A stretch of DNA of 64,000 nucleotides from Xenopus tropicalis (lineage: Eukaryota > Chordata > Amphibia > Anura > Pipidae), in assembly GCF_000004195.4 (NCBI RefSeq), contig NC_030683.2, forward strand, positions 81,484,910 to 81,548,909, in the 5' to 3' direction. The position numbers and the translations under genes were made by a program. The notes beneath the pieces were generated by a model that made no database searches, was not told where the DNA came from, and was given only the letters and a program-made list of their open reading frames with translations. Below, in pieces: positions 30,923 through 42,548 of this stretch; within the stretch, counting starts at the first letter, position 1, and each line of letters opens with the position of its first letter.

Positions 30923-33160
30923 TGTTCTAGGGTCTTTTCTGGGACCTCACCTTGATGGGAGGGGGTTACATGATTAAAGATTAGCTAAGAAAAGTTAGTG
31001 TTGAGTTTGATGTGATAGTCACTCTAGGAAAAAAAAGTAGGGGAAAAGTAGCAGAGCAGCCCTTTGCTCCACAAAGAAGGTTAGATGGGTTAGGATCCCT
31101 TCAGGGAGTGGGTGAGATCCGGGGCAAGTAGTGTGCCAGGGAGAAAGACATCGCTATAGGATCTTCTGTACTGGGCATATCAAACTTAAATTAAAGTGAG
31201 TTACCTCCAAGGAAAAAAGTTCTTTAAGGGGGAGTGTGCCTGAAGTTGCTTCGTGTGTGAGTTTCTGCCAAATAATTTATATTATGTACGTGGGATTTAA
31301 TAAAGAATTGTTTGCAAGAGATATTGGTGGCCCTGGTCATTTACCACAGCATTCTGTTGGCAAATATTCAACATGTGTTTTCCCCAACAGCCTGGCCGAT
31401 ACCCACCAGAGTGAGCAGAACGAAAGGTAAGATTTGTGGTACAGAGGTTAGAAATTGTAGGGACCTGTGCTCCAGTGTGCCAGATTATAGTGCTCTGTGT
31501 ACCAGTGCAAAATGGTGAGCTGATGCACTCACCAGATGTAAAATACAGCAAGGCAAAGTAAATCTGCAGATTCTTGATGGTAGTGATAAAGCGGGATCCT
31601 CAAATTATGGTAAAATGAGAGAAAACAAACATAGTGTAATACTATTTATTAAAAATAAAACCTGCCCATATACAGGCTACGCACAGGATTGTAGTACAAA
31701 TCAGCAGAGACTGCTGTAATGTAATGTAATGATTGCTTTGCTTCTGAAGTAAAGTCTATAGCCAACATTATATAAATTTCATTCAATTACATTATATATT
31801 TTTCTTATGGGAACTTTATCATTGCATAGGTGAAAAAAAATCCAACCAAATGTTGTGAATATTGTTGTGATGTGTCTGTAAGTGTGTAATTAACATGGGA
31901 GAGCCCCTTGTTGTTGAAAATAACCCTTCTGTCATGCCAACCACAAGTGAAAACAACAGACTAACTCACTCTGCAGTTGACTGTGATGTGAGCCCTCCAT
32001 TTGTTATCAACAAGCAGAAATGCAACAACGACCCAGTTTTTTTAAATGCCAAGGTCTTTATTGGGATGGATAACCTTAAGAATTGTCTATAAAAGTGTTT
32101 ATTCATTCAGGTTATGATAGTATCCAGTAGGGCTAAATCTAAAGAAACTCGGCTAAACAACTAGATACTGTAAAGCTAAAGAATTAATAACCTTAAGAAG
32201 TTCACATTAATCAGCAAGACATTTATGTTAATTGTACCAGTCAGTTGTTTTTTATTTGTTACATTCAGACCTACATTACAGTGTAGCCCATGGAACCCAA
32301 TACAAGATGGTGGCTGTACACATGGGGCAGACTTCCTTAGTTTCATATTAATTCTTGAGTAACATTAATGTATATTTTTTCCCCATTTATTTAAACAGAA
32401 TTTATCACTTATACATTTCTGTATTGACATTTCATTTGGTTGAATATATGTCCCCAGCATGATGCCTGTAGTGGGAGTGCTAACTGGTCTGTGGTAATTT
32501 TATTCATCTGCTGGTTAATGCCATTTCTCACCTGTAAATGACGCAGCTATTGATAAGTGGGTGGGTGTATGAGGAGGAGGGGACACATATTAACACATTT
32601 TACTTTAAATTATAAACAACAAAATTCCAGAGGGATTCGCCCAGTCAGTAAAACATTTCATTCTGATCACTGTAGCTTGTTGGCTTCTTTGTGAACACTG
32701 GACAAATTTGCATGTGGGCAATAACCCATGGCAACCGATCAAATGTTTATTTCTCCTGCAGCTTGCTGAAAAAAGCTATAGTTTGCCTACCAGGTGCAAA
32801 GTTGCCCAGTGTTGATATGTTAGCCTCACTTTGGATTACAGTTTTATGGACAAACAGGTAGCCGTCTAGAGTGGATTTTTTTCAGGGTTCAGCTGCCACT
32901 CTTCTAGAAGCAGCTGAGAATTGCAAAGGGTAACCAGAATATCTGGAAAATCATTGAAACTTTTAGAAAACTCTGCAAGAAGGGCAGTATTGATTTTGAA
33001 TTTAAATCAATGCAACCCAGCAACTTGTATTAATTAAAAGTGATTTTTTTTCCATGGTCCACCCTTCAAATGTACAGCAATTACTCCCAACTCAGCTTAA
33101 AAGAAGGCAAGCAAACCTATTACAAAATACCTAAAACCTCTTGCCCTTTCTTTTACAGTC

Positions 33161-33269
33161 ATGGCAGATGCACTTGGTATTGTTTTGGGCAGTAGCCTAA
33201 CTGTCATGCTTGGGGCCACAGCTCTCTATATCCTGATACGATGGTACCAAAGTGGGCGCTGCTGGCAAG
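33161..33269 (+). CDS. smim35: SMIM35 coding exon 1 (TM segment)
   Basis: The exon starts at 33159 after TTTCTTTTACAG and ends at CAAG/GTAAGATT, leaving in phase 1. It encodes MADALGIVLGSSLTVMLGAT then ALYILIRWYQSGRCWQ. Basic and aromatic residues after the helix suggest that the C-terminus faces the cytosol. Confidence 0.85.
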
Positions 33270-35344
33270 GTAAGATTCTCAGAAATGCAGGAGATGAAGG
33301 AGTAAAGGGAGGGGGTGGCAGAAGGTGTCATTCTATTAAACTAAAATCTGAATATTTAATTTGTACAAACAAGTGACCACTTTGCCCTACCCTAAATTTG
33401 TCCCTGCCTAAAACCTGTTTTAGTTGAGACATTAATACATATTTTGTTTCATATTATTTTCAGAGTCAAGCTTTGTATTTAATCTATACAATATCAGGTG
33501 AGTGAAAATCTAAAACTAGGTTGTGCACATCTTTATTTCCATAGCAACACAAATAAAAGAATTATAACACATTCAAGAAACAAGACATACAAGAAACAAG
33601 ACATTCTGACAACAATGGCAGATGTGCATGCAAATATACCCTGTTTATAACTGTATTTCCTTGTAACAGACCATCTAAAGGATTAGGACCAGATAGGGCC
33701 CAAGGTATGGGGGTGATTCTGGGTAGTGATCTGGGGCCCATTCTTCCCCTGCTGAGACACACACACAGAGTTTTTGTGTGTTGTAGCAATTTTACTTGCG
33801 TCAGCAGAGGCACCACATTCATTACTAGGGACTTCATATGAGAATGTTAATCAAAGGGAAATAGGGAGATTTCAAATATTTTATGAAAGATATCTTTCAT
33901 TGAAATTGGGGTAAGGAGATGATTTTGTGACTATTCTAAAGACTATTCTAAAGGGCCAAATGTCAGTACAGCTGCACACTAGAGTGTATGGAAGAGGATC
34001 TGCTTCTATACACCCAGTGTGCCTCACCCTTAGAAGCAGGTGGCAGGGCTTATCAGGCAAAGTTATAAAAAAAAATAGGATACTCCATTGACCTGGTTAA
34101 TTATTATCTCTAAAAAAGCAGTAAAAATATATTGCGCTAATTACTAGTAGACAGACAAGGTCACTAGTGATGAGCGAATCTGTCCATTTTGCTTGGCCAT
34201 AAAATTTGCGAAACGGCAAGAAAATTCATGAAACGGCTTAAAATTTACAAACCGCATTTGTTGCACGATTTTTTTTGTTGGCCGCGTCTTTTTCGTCGCC
34301 CACGTATATTTTTTGTCACCCGTGCTTTTTGACGCGTCCGCACCCTTTTTTTGACGCTACTGCGCCCAATTTGACGCGCAACAAAAAAAATTTCTGTGCA
34401 ACGAATTTCTACACTGCAAATTTTCACCGAAGGTTTCGCAAAACAATTCGCCAATGGCGAAATGCGGAAATTTGCTGCAAATCCATGCCTGCCGAAAAAT
34501 TGCCCTCATCATTAAAGGTCACCAAACACCATAGATGTTTAGGGTACTAATGTCAGAACAATGTAACTACAACCTTGCTTTTGCCACATTGTTCTCTAAA
34601 TATATTATATACAATATATATATATATATATATATATTTATTGTATAATACATAAATGATCTATAATATACATCTTTTTTGCATTATGCAATTACTTTTT
34701 CAGTGTAACTTGGAAATGTGGAATTTTCTGTGGAATGTCCTTTCATGTGGATCCATTCCCATTGATCCAGTGGGTAAAAATGGAATTTTGCAGAGGCAAA
34801 TCTGAGTTTTCAAAACTCAAAAGGTTTTTTTTTTATTTAAAAAAAATGTTCCCAATTAAACAAGAGAAAATGCCTGGACTTGCATGTACACAAAGATTCC
34901 ATTACACTTTATATATGGGCTTGTATACTTTGACCAAAAATGTTGAAGGTAAGACAAAAAAAAAGAAAATAGTTTACAATGTACTTAACAGAAGAAATTA
35001 AAGACGTCACTTCCTCTACGTTGGGTAAATATCAAAGCCCCGGTATTGACTGATAGCCAAAGGTATATCTATTCAGCCTAAATGTGGGTCAGGGGAGGGC
35101 GTGGGACAGCAGTCTCCATTGTATGAGCAAGCTTTTCCTTACTGTCGCACCAGTTTCATCCTTTTTGTCATTTATCAGCATTTGTATTTCCTACTTTACT
35201 TACCTCCTCTCCTAATTTTTTTTCAGACAGCTGAAGTCAATGGATCTGGAGATATCCCCACCCTTCACTGTCAGCGGATCAATGAATGCTCCAGGCCCCC
35301 TGTCTATATACCATTATTCCCAGTTCCAAGACAGTGAAGTCTGA
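33161..35344 (+). CDS. smim35: SMIM35-like small single-pass membrane protein, 86 aa
   Basis: Three coding exons, 33161-33269, 33464-33497 and 35227-35344, joined in phases 1 and 2 (261 nt including TGA). The start ATG lies 2 nt inside an exon that follows CTTTTACAG, so a non-coding 5' exon must exist upstream; it was not identified. The protein has a short acidic N-terminus (MADALG), one hydrophobic segment of about 22 residues (5-26), the juxtamembrane motif RWYQSGRCWQ, then ESSFVFNLYNIR and a Pro/Ser-rich C-terminus. No known catalytic or adaptor motif is visible; its function is unknown to me. The name rests on my memory of the human protein (RCWQ and SFVFNLY motifs) and on its position between TMPRSS4 and IL10RA on the opposite strand. 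The gene itself is well supported; the symbol is moderately so. Confidence 0.8.
33464..33497 (+). CDS. smim35: SMIM35 coding exon 2 (34-bp micro-exon)
   Basis: Bounded by ATTATTTTCAG and GTGAGTG, it encodes ESSFVFNLYNIR together with its split end codons. Both flanking phases agree. Confidence 0.82.
34166..34511. repeat. MITE of the GTGATGRGCGAAT family, fullest copy
   Basis: Starts AGTGATGAGCGAATCTGTCC and ends GCCGAAAAATTGCCCTCATCATT. The left part is built of near-repeats (GCGAAACGGCAAG, ATGAAACGGC) and the centre of TTTTTTTGACGC / GCGTCAAA-type inverted units. Relatives lie at 3926 and 4417. Confidence 0.65.
34613..34638. repeat. (TA)n microsatellite
   Basis: An uninterrupted alternating TA run of about 26 bp within a longer AT-rich, self-complementary stretch. 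Confidence 0.9.
35227..35344 (+). CDS. smim35: SMIM35 coding exon 3 and stop
   Basis: After a T-rich tract ending TTTTCAG, it encodes QLKSMDLEISPPFTVSGSMN then APGPLSIYHYSQFQDSEV and TGA. Phase 2 entry. No AATAAA lies within the next 900 bp, so the 3' end is not placed. Confidence 0.78.
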
Positions 35345-35502
35345 TGGGTTTGGATATTATCACTATGCCAGTTACTTTCCACTAACTCATCATTGATTAA
35401 CCCCAGCCATTCTTGATTTAAGCAGCCTGTAAAAATGTCCTGCTATCTTAGTAAAGGATAATGTGATATGTTTGTTGTATTGTTTGTGTCTGTACAGCCT
35501 AT

Positions 35503-35580
35503 AAGGTATGCCACCCATAAAATAGCACCGCTCTAGGCCCGGGTCATTGTGGCCTTGCCACAAATTTGGGCCACATCTTA
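35503..35580 (+). repeat. Left copy of a 78-bp direct repeat flanking a MITE
   Basis: Starts AAGGTATGCCACCCATAAAA, continues with TAGCACCGCTCTAGGCCCGG and ends GGGCCACATCTTA. The right copy at 35886-35963 differs at only about four positions. The embedded CTAGGCCCGGGTCATTGTGGCC resembles the inverted interior of the hAT-like fragment at 57763. Confidence 0.95.
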
Positions 35581-35884
35581 GGGCTCTGGCACACGGGGAG
35601 ATTAGTCACCCGCGACAAATCTCCCTGTTCGCGGGCGACTAATCTCCCTGAGTTGCCATCAGTTGCCATTCCACCGGCGACAATGTAAGTCGCCGGTGGG
35701 ATGGCACATGCGGCGGTGCGAATTCGGCAAATCACCGAAAATGCCTTGCGAGGCAACTTCGGCAATTAGCCGAAATCGCCTGCGCAGCGTGTGCCATCCC
35801 ACCTGCGACTTACATTGTCTCCAGTGGGATGGCAATTCGGGGAGATTTGTCGCGGGCAACTAATCTCCCCGTGTGCCAGAGCCC
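35581..35884. repeat. Palindromic MITE of the GGGCTCTGGCACACGGGG family
   Basis: Ends GGGCTCTGGCACACGGGGAG and CTCCCCGTGTGCCAGAGCCC are perfect inverted repeats. Further inverted arms inside (GGCGACTAATCTCCC; CACCGGCGACAATGTAAGTC) make the 304 bp largely self-complementary. TTA precedes and TAA follows, so it lacks the plain 3-bp direct duplication seen for the 61366 copy. Confidence 0.9.
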
Positions 35885-35885
35885 T

Positions 35886-35963
35886 AAGGCATGCCACCCC
35901 TAAAATAGCACCGCTCTAGGCCCGGGTCATTGTGGCCTTGCCACAAGTTTGGGCCACATCTTA
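35886..35963 (+). repeat. Right copy of the 78-bp direct repeat
   Basis: Starts AAGGCATGCCACCCCTAAAA and ends GGGCCACATCTTA, matching 35503-35580. Confidence 0.95.
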
Positions 35964-38482
35964 CTCTTTCAGTTCAGTAACTGGTGATTTGTACTGATTA
36001 GTTAGTACTGAATAGTTTTTTGCAGTGAACGGTACACAAGGTACATCTTTCCTAGGCTTGGGCTATCTAAATCTCTCACTTGTCTGTCTGGAATTTATCA
36101 AAATACTGCACTATATTACAAGTCATAATTATTAAGTCAATAACACCAAACAAAGAAAGTGCAGAAATATCCCCCCCTCCAAAAAAAACATTTTTCCAGG
36201 TACTGGGTATACTATAAAAGGTATTTCAATTAAAAGAAAACATTTTATTTGAGTGCATGTCATTTCATATACAGTCATACAGGAGATAATAAGTTGAGTG
36301 TTTGCTGTGAAATCCAGTTCACAAATAAAAAATATCCTTTTTGTTTCTGAAGTCTCATTACACCGATATACCATGAAAATCACATGAAATTTACCTGAAA
36401 ATGAAACCCCAGACCCACATTGACCCAATATACTGTACAGCTGCCAGAAAATTCTGCCAAAAGGTGGAATTTCCATGAATACTGTCACAAACTGAGAGAT
36501 GTATTGGAAAACTGCACAACACAAAATGCTTCCAAGTGACATGGAAACTGTCAGCTTACACAATTGCGTATCACAGGAAATACACAAACCACAACATGTA
36601 TTAATATAACTCTAACTGCCAAAATAACACTTACATCATGGGCAGAGAGTATTAAAAGTAACATTTTTTTAAATAATATTTCAGCGGCAAGTTCCAAGTT
36701 CCTCTCTTCTCTTTCTCTTCTTGAGCTTTCTTTTCCTTTTATCATGTCTTGAGGGCTTAAAGAGTTACTAACACTAAAAAATGAAATTGTTTTTTAAATA
36801 TATCACATTGTCTTTGCATGAGCTTTATAATTTTACCATAAAAGTATTTCCCAATGCTTTTACATTATGTATCAGATCCCCCAAGTTCCTCCATAAGGGG
36901 GCTGCCATATTTGTACATCAAGAGTCCGTTAGCATTAGAAACTCTGAATGACAGGTTGAGAAGGGACAGCTAGGTTGGCATAACGGTCAGGTTTAGGAAC
37001 TTCTAGTAACAACTGCTACATTTTTTTGCTTCCCCTGGTTCACTGCCTCCTGAGGCAAGGTCCTCACCTTACCTTATGGAACCTGACACCCTGGACCCAC
37101 TCTCAGAGCAATTATATTATTGCCAAATGGTATAGGTTTTTTTCACCCTGGTAGAAATAAGAATTCCTATGTGGATGGGTATGGCAAGTGTCTGGTGTTG
37201 GACATGTTCTCCTATGGCTTACCAACTGACACCATGGGTCCAATCTTGTAGCAATTGTAGAAATAAAGATAGGGTTTTGGTAATTCCAATAGGCTGTGCT
37301 CCACTGGACCTGGACCCGCTGGAAGATCCTTGATACTCTGGTAGGCCAGTCTGATTCTTCAACTGTCATCCTGTATCTAAATTGAAAGGAATGTAGCAAC
37401 TGTGCACTGCAATCTACCATAATAAAAATGTAGTAGAATGAAACTGCTTCATGGCTTGACCACCTTGATCTGTATGTTCTACTGCCAAAAACAAAAATGA
37501 CACTGTAGGGGCTTTATTACATTTATGTTCCACTTATTACTTCAATCAAGAGAATTGGTACAGATTTTGTTCTTTTACATGATTAAGTGGAGAATTTCAG
37601 GGTGGTAATCTCTTTCTCAAGCAACAAACAATAAATGCATAATTAATGTATTTTGCAAAGTTGCTTTATACTTTATACTTTCTTGTACCATTTATTAATA
37701 AAATAACCAAAACTAAATACAGGGATATATAGTGTAAAGTTACAAGGAAGGGAATGTAAACCACTGGAGCAAGAACCACATCAATGAGCCGATGCAGTCC
37801 TTGAACCAAAGTGAAATTCAAACCTCCTTCATTTACATCTGACCAAATTTTAGCCAGATTCTGATTGGGTATCAGCAGCTTAAATCTGTCTTTGTATGGC
37901 CCCCTTTACATTAACCTTTATTGTAATATGATAAATGTGCCCACTAATGATCTACTGTAAAACACCCCTCATTTTACCTTTTCACATGCAAGACTTTTCT
38001 AGAGCTGTACCACTTCTCTGAAATCTCCTTCTGCATTCCATTTGATTTTGCCCCAATGTTTCAGCATTCAAATAATCTCTAAAAAACACTTCCCTTTGTT
38101 CATTCAAATAATTGAAGTTAAATAAATGCTCATAGTCTCCATTTCTATTAAAGAAAGCCCATAAGTTATATTTCTGTTGAACTATTAAAATGAAGTTATC
38201 AGAAAGGTTGTTTCCTGTCTTCTACAGTAAAATGACATGGAAATTCAATTGAGGTTTGAGGTTTGCACTTTACACATATGTCAGATTTGAGTTGCACATG
38301 CGCAGTTGTACCTAAAGCTCTTCTCATTTCTAAAGCTGCGCCTTAAACTCCACTTTCCTGTAATGCTGCCTACACTGAATTTTACTATACTATAAATGCT
38401 GTGCTGTGCGTGGCTTAACTACATGTTCTCTCTCTTCTAACACAGAACGTTTACTCCATTCTGCTCCAATGCTGCACTCTGA

Positions 38483-39852
38483 ACTGCACTACTGATGCTG
38501 GATTCTGGATTCTGTATTCTGCCTCTACTCATGATGAACCCTGACACACTCCACACTCAAATAATACTGCCCTCTGAGCACTTTTTTAAGTCATATAAGG
38601 TGCTGGGCTCAAATGATATTGCAGCAAAAATGTAATCATCAGTCGGGGACTGGTATATTCCTGCTCCCTCACAGTAGCCGTAGGGTCACCTCCCACTATT
38701 GTTACACACGTGTCCTCCAAGCCACGTGTGTCCCTCTCAGCTACTCAGCAAAGAACGGCTATGCTGCTGCAATGCTTACAGTTTAGAAGTTTTTTAAATT
38801 TTTGCCTGATGAAGGGGCCTTCCAGCTCCGAAAGCTTGCAATGTATTTTTATTGTTAGCCAATATAGGTATCATTTCTACAATACTCATATTTGTGTTTT
38901 TTTTAATTATTTTTTACACTGGCTAACATGGTACTACAGTTTTTGTTTTGAGTTTAGAAGTTTCTTCTACTCTTCTATGAGTAGTGGAACTACCAGGCAT
39001 GCACCCCACTGGGCCCTCCAGCAGTTTACACAAGCAAATCCAGTCTAGAGGGGGTGCAGGGGAGCAGCTGCTGGCCCTACAACCTATTGTTATGTTATTT
39101 TCTCTTATAAAAGAAGGGGAGGGGGCAGGGGAGGACTAAGCCTTGTGACTGAAACCAATGCCCAGGTCAGGAGACATTTATCTGAAGAAATCCTACCGTG
39201 CAGGGACGTACCAGCCTTTAAAAATATGACCAGAGGTGAATAGATAGGACTCTCATATGGGTATGAAGATTTTCATTCATCCAGGTCATGGTATATCTAG
39301 TATAAATAAATTTAAAGCAACTGGACTTGTTTGGTAATCATTGAAGACGTTTCACTACTCAGCTTCTTCAGTTCAACTGACTGGTATGGGAAGTCCTCAG
39401 CATATATACTCTTCCACTAATCCAATCACAATGGCACTATGTAACTCTTCAGAAATGTGACATCTGAAACTCACAGAGGTGTGAATGCTATGGAGTTACT
39501 TTGAAAGGATTACCAAAGTATCATGCAACTCGTCAAAGTGGAGAAACCATCCCTAAATAGAGGCGGGGGACTTCGATTCCATCTGTCTGCTACATACAAT
39601 GCTGTTATAACATCTGTACCCCGGCAGTTTCAGAACTCTTCACACATCGATTCATGCAACTCTAACAAGTAACACCTGTTTGAAGAGTTGCATGATACTT
39701 TGGTAATCCTTTCAAAGTAACTCCACAGCATTCACACCTCTGTGTGTTTCAGATGTCACCTTTCTGAAGAGTTACATAGTGTGGAGTGTGTCAGGGTTCA
39801 TCATGAGCAGAGGCAGAATACAGAATCCAGCCTCAGTAGTGCAGTCCCAGGG
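38483..39852. repeat. 1.37-kb foldback composite with nested inverted repeats
   Basis: Outer arms: 38483-38557 (ACTGCACTACTGATGCTGGA ... CCTGACACACTCCAC) and its near-complement at 39778-39852. Inner arms: about 39435-39535 (TATGTAACTCTTCAGAAATG ... CAAAGTATCATGCAACTC) and complement at about 39682-39780. The inner right arm abuts the outer right arm. Between the arms lie a CCTGATGAAGGGGCCTTCCA segment (38806) and the Penelope-like segment below. Confidence 0.82.
39270..39400. mobile_element. Fragment resembling a Penelope-like retroelement
   Basis: Contains TTGAAGACGTTTCACTACTC followed by AGCTTCTTCAGTTC. A GACGTTTCACCACTCATCC...GCTTCTTCAG phrase is familiar to me from Penelope-like elements of fish and frogs. 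No coding remnant is visible, and the assignment rests on this short similarity recalled from memory. Confidence 0.35.
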
Positions 39853-39957
39853 GAGACCGTAAGGGGATCAGAGGACCCTTTTCCCTGTTCTTCTGTCTGT
39901 GACATCATCTAACCTGGTTACAAGTTGGAGAGCTTGACTGGGAGCCCCAGTGCACCT

Positions 39958-40564
39958 GAAAGGATAACTAAACCCCTAAAATGAATATGGCTAGACATGC
40001 CATATTTTATATAATGAAATGATTGAACCAGGCTTATGGTTCAACATCTCTATTATAGCAATAATCCAGTCCTTTAAAGTTGTCACAGGGGGTGAACATA
40101 CTGGAGATACTGGACACTTCTGTTAGAAGTGTTTGTGACACAGACATGCTCAGTGCGCTCTGAGCAGCTGTTGAGAAGCTTAGCTTAGGGGGTCGTAGGA
40201 AATTATCAAGCAAAAAAATGATGTTTGTCTGTCATATAAGCTTTTCCTAATGGCCTGATGATTAAAGTTTTATGCTATTGGCACTGGGTTCAGAGCTGCC
40301 ATGCAGTAATTGTCTGTATTAATTACTAATCAGCCTTAGGTTGTGACATTTATATCCTATATATGCAGTATATATCCATAAACTCAGCAACTGACAGCAG
40401 CACAGAGCATGTGCAGTGAATCAGCAAAAAGATAGGGGGCTACTGGGGCAACTTGGGGGCCACAGATCTTCATTGCTAAAGGGCAGTGGTTGGCTTAGGC
40501 TCGTACAGAAGCACAAAACATAATTCTAGCCTACATCTTAAGTTAAGCTTTAGTTCTCCTTTAA
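39958..40564. repeat. T2-like MITE (AAAGGATAACTAAACCCC / TTTAGTTCTCCTTTAA)
   Basis: Starts GAAAGGATAACTAAACCCC and ends GCTTTAGTTCTCCTTTAA, an imperfect inverted pair fitting TTAAAGGRR. The interior has a GTCACAGGGGGTGAACATAC segment and AT-rich runs. An end of the same type occurs at 57453. Confidence 0.6.
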
Positions 40565-40689
40565 ACGACCCCTACAGTGCTAGGCTGCTCACATCCACAG
40601 CTCCGGATGCAGCCAGTCATGTTGTGACACCCGCATGCACATAATGACCAAGTGTCACAACTCACTCATTAGGCACATGCATGTGACAG

Positions 40690-40805
40690 GTAGGCAGTTC
40701 CAGGCCAAGCCGACCGGGCGCCCTAGGCAACCTGGTTTGCCCCGCTTGGCCCGCTTGACTCATTATGCATGTGCTTTGAATAACGTGGCCTAGTGCCGGG
40801 GGGCC
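40690..40805. repeat. hAT-like MITE fragment
   Basis: GCCGACCGGGCGCCCTAGGC and nearby CTAGTGCCGGGGGGCC resemble the right half of the intact element at 48183-48493 (CCTAGGGCGCCCGGTCAGC), in inverted orientation. Ends are eroded. Confidence 0.4.
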
Positions 40806-41261
40806 ATTTTTTCTTTGAGAAAACTATTGTATCCCCCAACGGGAATGAAGGTTCTATTAGCCCACACCCCTGGTGAGGGAAGCAGTTTCATGCTGATAGA
40901 TGCCTTTTAACTACTTTTAACTACTGAGGGTGCAGGTTGTCAGACATCCAGCCTTACTATACATAACTATCAATGAATTCACTTTCCCTCTGCAAACAGT
41001 GTTGCCCTGTTAGGATTTACAAAGCCCAAGGACAGGGGCAGTAGGCACTGCTTTGTTTCCCTCTGCAAAGATAGCCCATCCTTGCACCCTTCTAAATATT
41101 GTCCATCATTATCACCTCATGGTTATCACCTGCATGGCTCTCAAAATCACATGCTCTGTTTCAATGTTCTTTTAGAACTAACATTGAAATACAGTGCCTT
41201 ACAGCCATATTTATATTTTTGCCCAATAAGCTCATGTTATTTAAAGGTTGTACATTCAAAC

Positions 41262-41345
41262 AGGGCCAGACCTAGACAGGGTAGAAAAGTGGCTAGGGTG
41301 TAACTCGAGGGAAATGCGATTCAGGGGGAAAAATTGCAAAGTCCC
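41262..41345. repeat. hAT-like MITE fragment (CAGGGCC end)
   Basis: Starts CAGGGCCAGACCTAGACAGG and continues GTGGCTAGGGTG, matching the left end of the 48183 element. Confidence 0.4.
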
Positions 41346-42548
41346 CACTACTCTTAGCCCTCTCTGCATGTAGAACTAATGATGAGGGCACTGGAAGCAA
41401 GCAACAGCAGTAAAAAACAGGGGACATTCTCTCAGTGAGTGGGGGTTAGCAACAAACGAACAATTGGTGGGCTAGGGGTAGCTGTAGATGTTGGTTTTGG
41501 GCAGCCTTGAACACCAATATATCTTGGCCCAGCTCTGAAATATAAACGCTGCTCGTATTTTTATTTAAAAGCACTGAAACTTCAAACTTAGAGAAAAAAT
41601 TAAGAAAAATGTTATATGCTCTTTGCATATCTATCTACTACCGGCACTTTATTATTATGTAGAGCTTGCTATTATTTTGCATCTTTCAGTTTATAGGAGT
41701 AAGCATTTATCAGCTCTGTACACTGCTTGATATTTACAGATTCTTCAGCAGATTTGCTCCAGGTTGCTAGCTTAGCCAGATGACATTTGGGCACCTCAGT
41801 TTTTACCCACAGATTCTTAGTTGTCTCTGACTGGGCCATTGTAGGACTTCTAGCTTTTTGTTTCTGAGCCAATGTAATATTGTCTACTCATTTTTCTGCT
41901 GAAATATAAACTTTCAGTTTTCTAGTGAACTGAAACTACTTGTATCATATATTCCTCCTTTTGTTTAAATGCAGTGTCTAGGCTCTGCTGATAAAAGCAG
42001 CCCAGCAGCACAGGATGTTGAGGTTAATGTGCACGTACAGAAAGTCACCACTGTCACAAGACTATACAATGTTGTCACAGTTTCTATATGATAGCAATAT
42101 TGATACAAAGACATAAATACAGCTCCAAGCTTCCTAATGACACTTCTTAAAGTTATCCTCCACGGGTGCCAGTTTAGGTGGGATAATCCCAAAGCATGGA
42201 CTTCAAGGACACAAATTACAAGAAAATGGTCAGGGTTCTGGATAGATTGGGGCATGTCTGGGCTAACCATGTATGGCTTAAAAGCAAATGGTGGGCATGG
42301 ACAAAACTGCCCCACTTTTTATGTTTTGGGAGGTACACTAAAAGAAAAGCTTCTCTGTTTATTTAAAAACATGTTTTGTGGGTCTGTTGTTGCATTCCTA
42401 AAATTCCTGGTAATCACCATACTTGTCCATACTTCTGATGTATGGCCAAAAGGATGAAAAATAAAAAAGTTTTGGTGTTTGCATGTAAGTCTCATTGTCT
42501 GGAGCAAAGAACAGAGTCACAGTGCAAAACTAAAACTGACTATAGTAA

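Larger units (their letters stand above)
18367..33158. other. Intergenic space between divergent TMPRSS4 and SMIM35
   Basis: 14.8 kb with no supportable coding exon on either strand. Listed separately: the element at 19874-20568 with its nested hairpins, MITEs at 20601 and 30552, the repeat at 25064-25536, an LTR- or repeat-like segment near 27.6-28.1 kb, a C12 run at 22211-22222, and CTCF-like motifs near 29.06 and 30.91 kb. Short tandem duplication of a 26-bp segment (ATACTCCTAACTGGG...) occurs at 29569-29619. Non-coding 5' exons of SMIM35 may lie here (a GAAAG/GTAAGATTTG donor-like site is near 31428) but cannot be proved. Confidence 0.5.
33498..35226. other. SMIM35 intron 2
   Basis: Contains the MITE at 34166-34511 and a (TA)n run at 34613-34638. 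No other feature supported. Confidence 0.5.

Noticed and set aside
36132..36587. A 151-codon minus-strand open frame
   Set aside because: No recognisable domain, no plausible splice context, Cys/Phe/Ile-rich composition typical of chance frames in AT-rich DNA.
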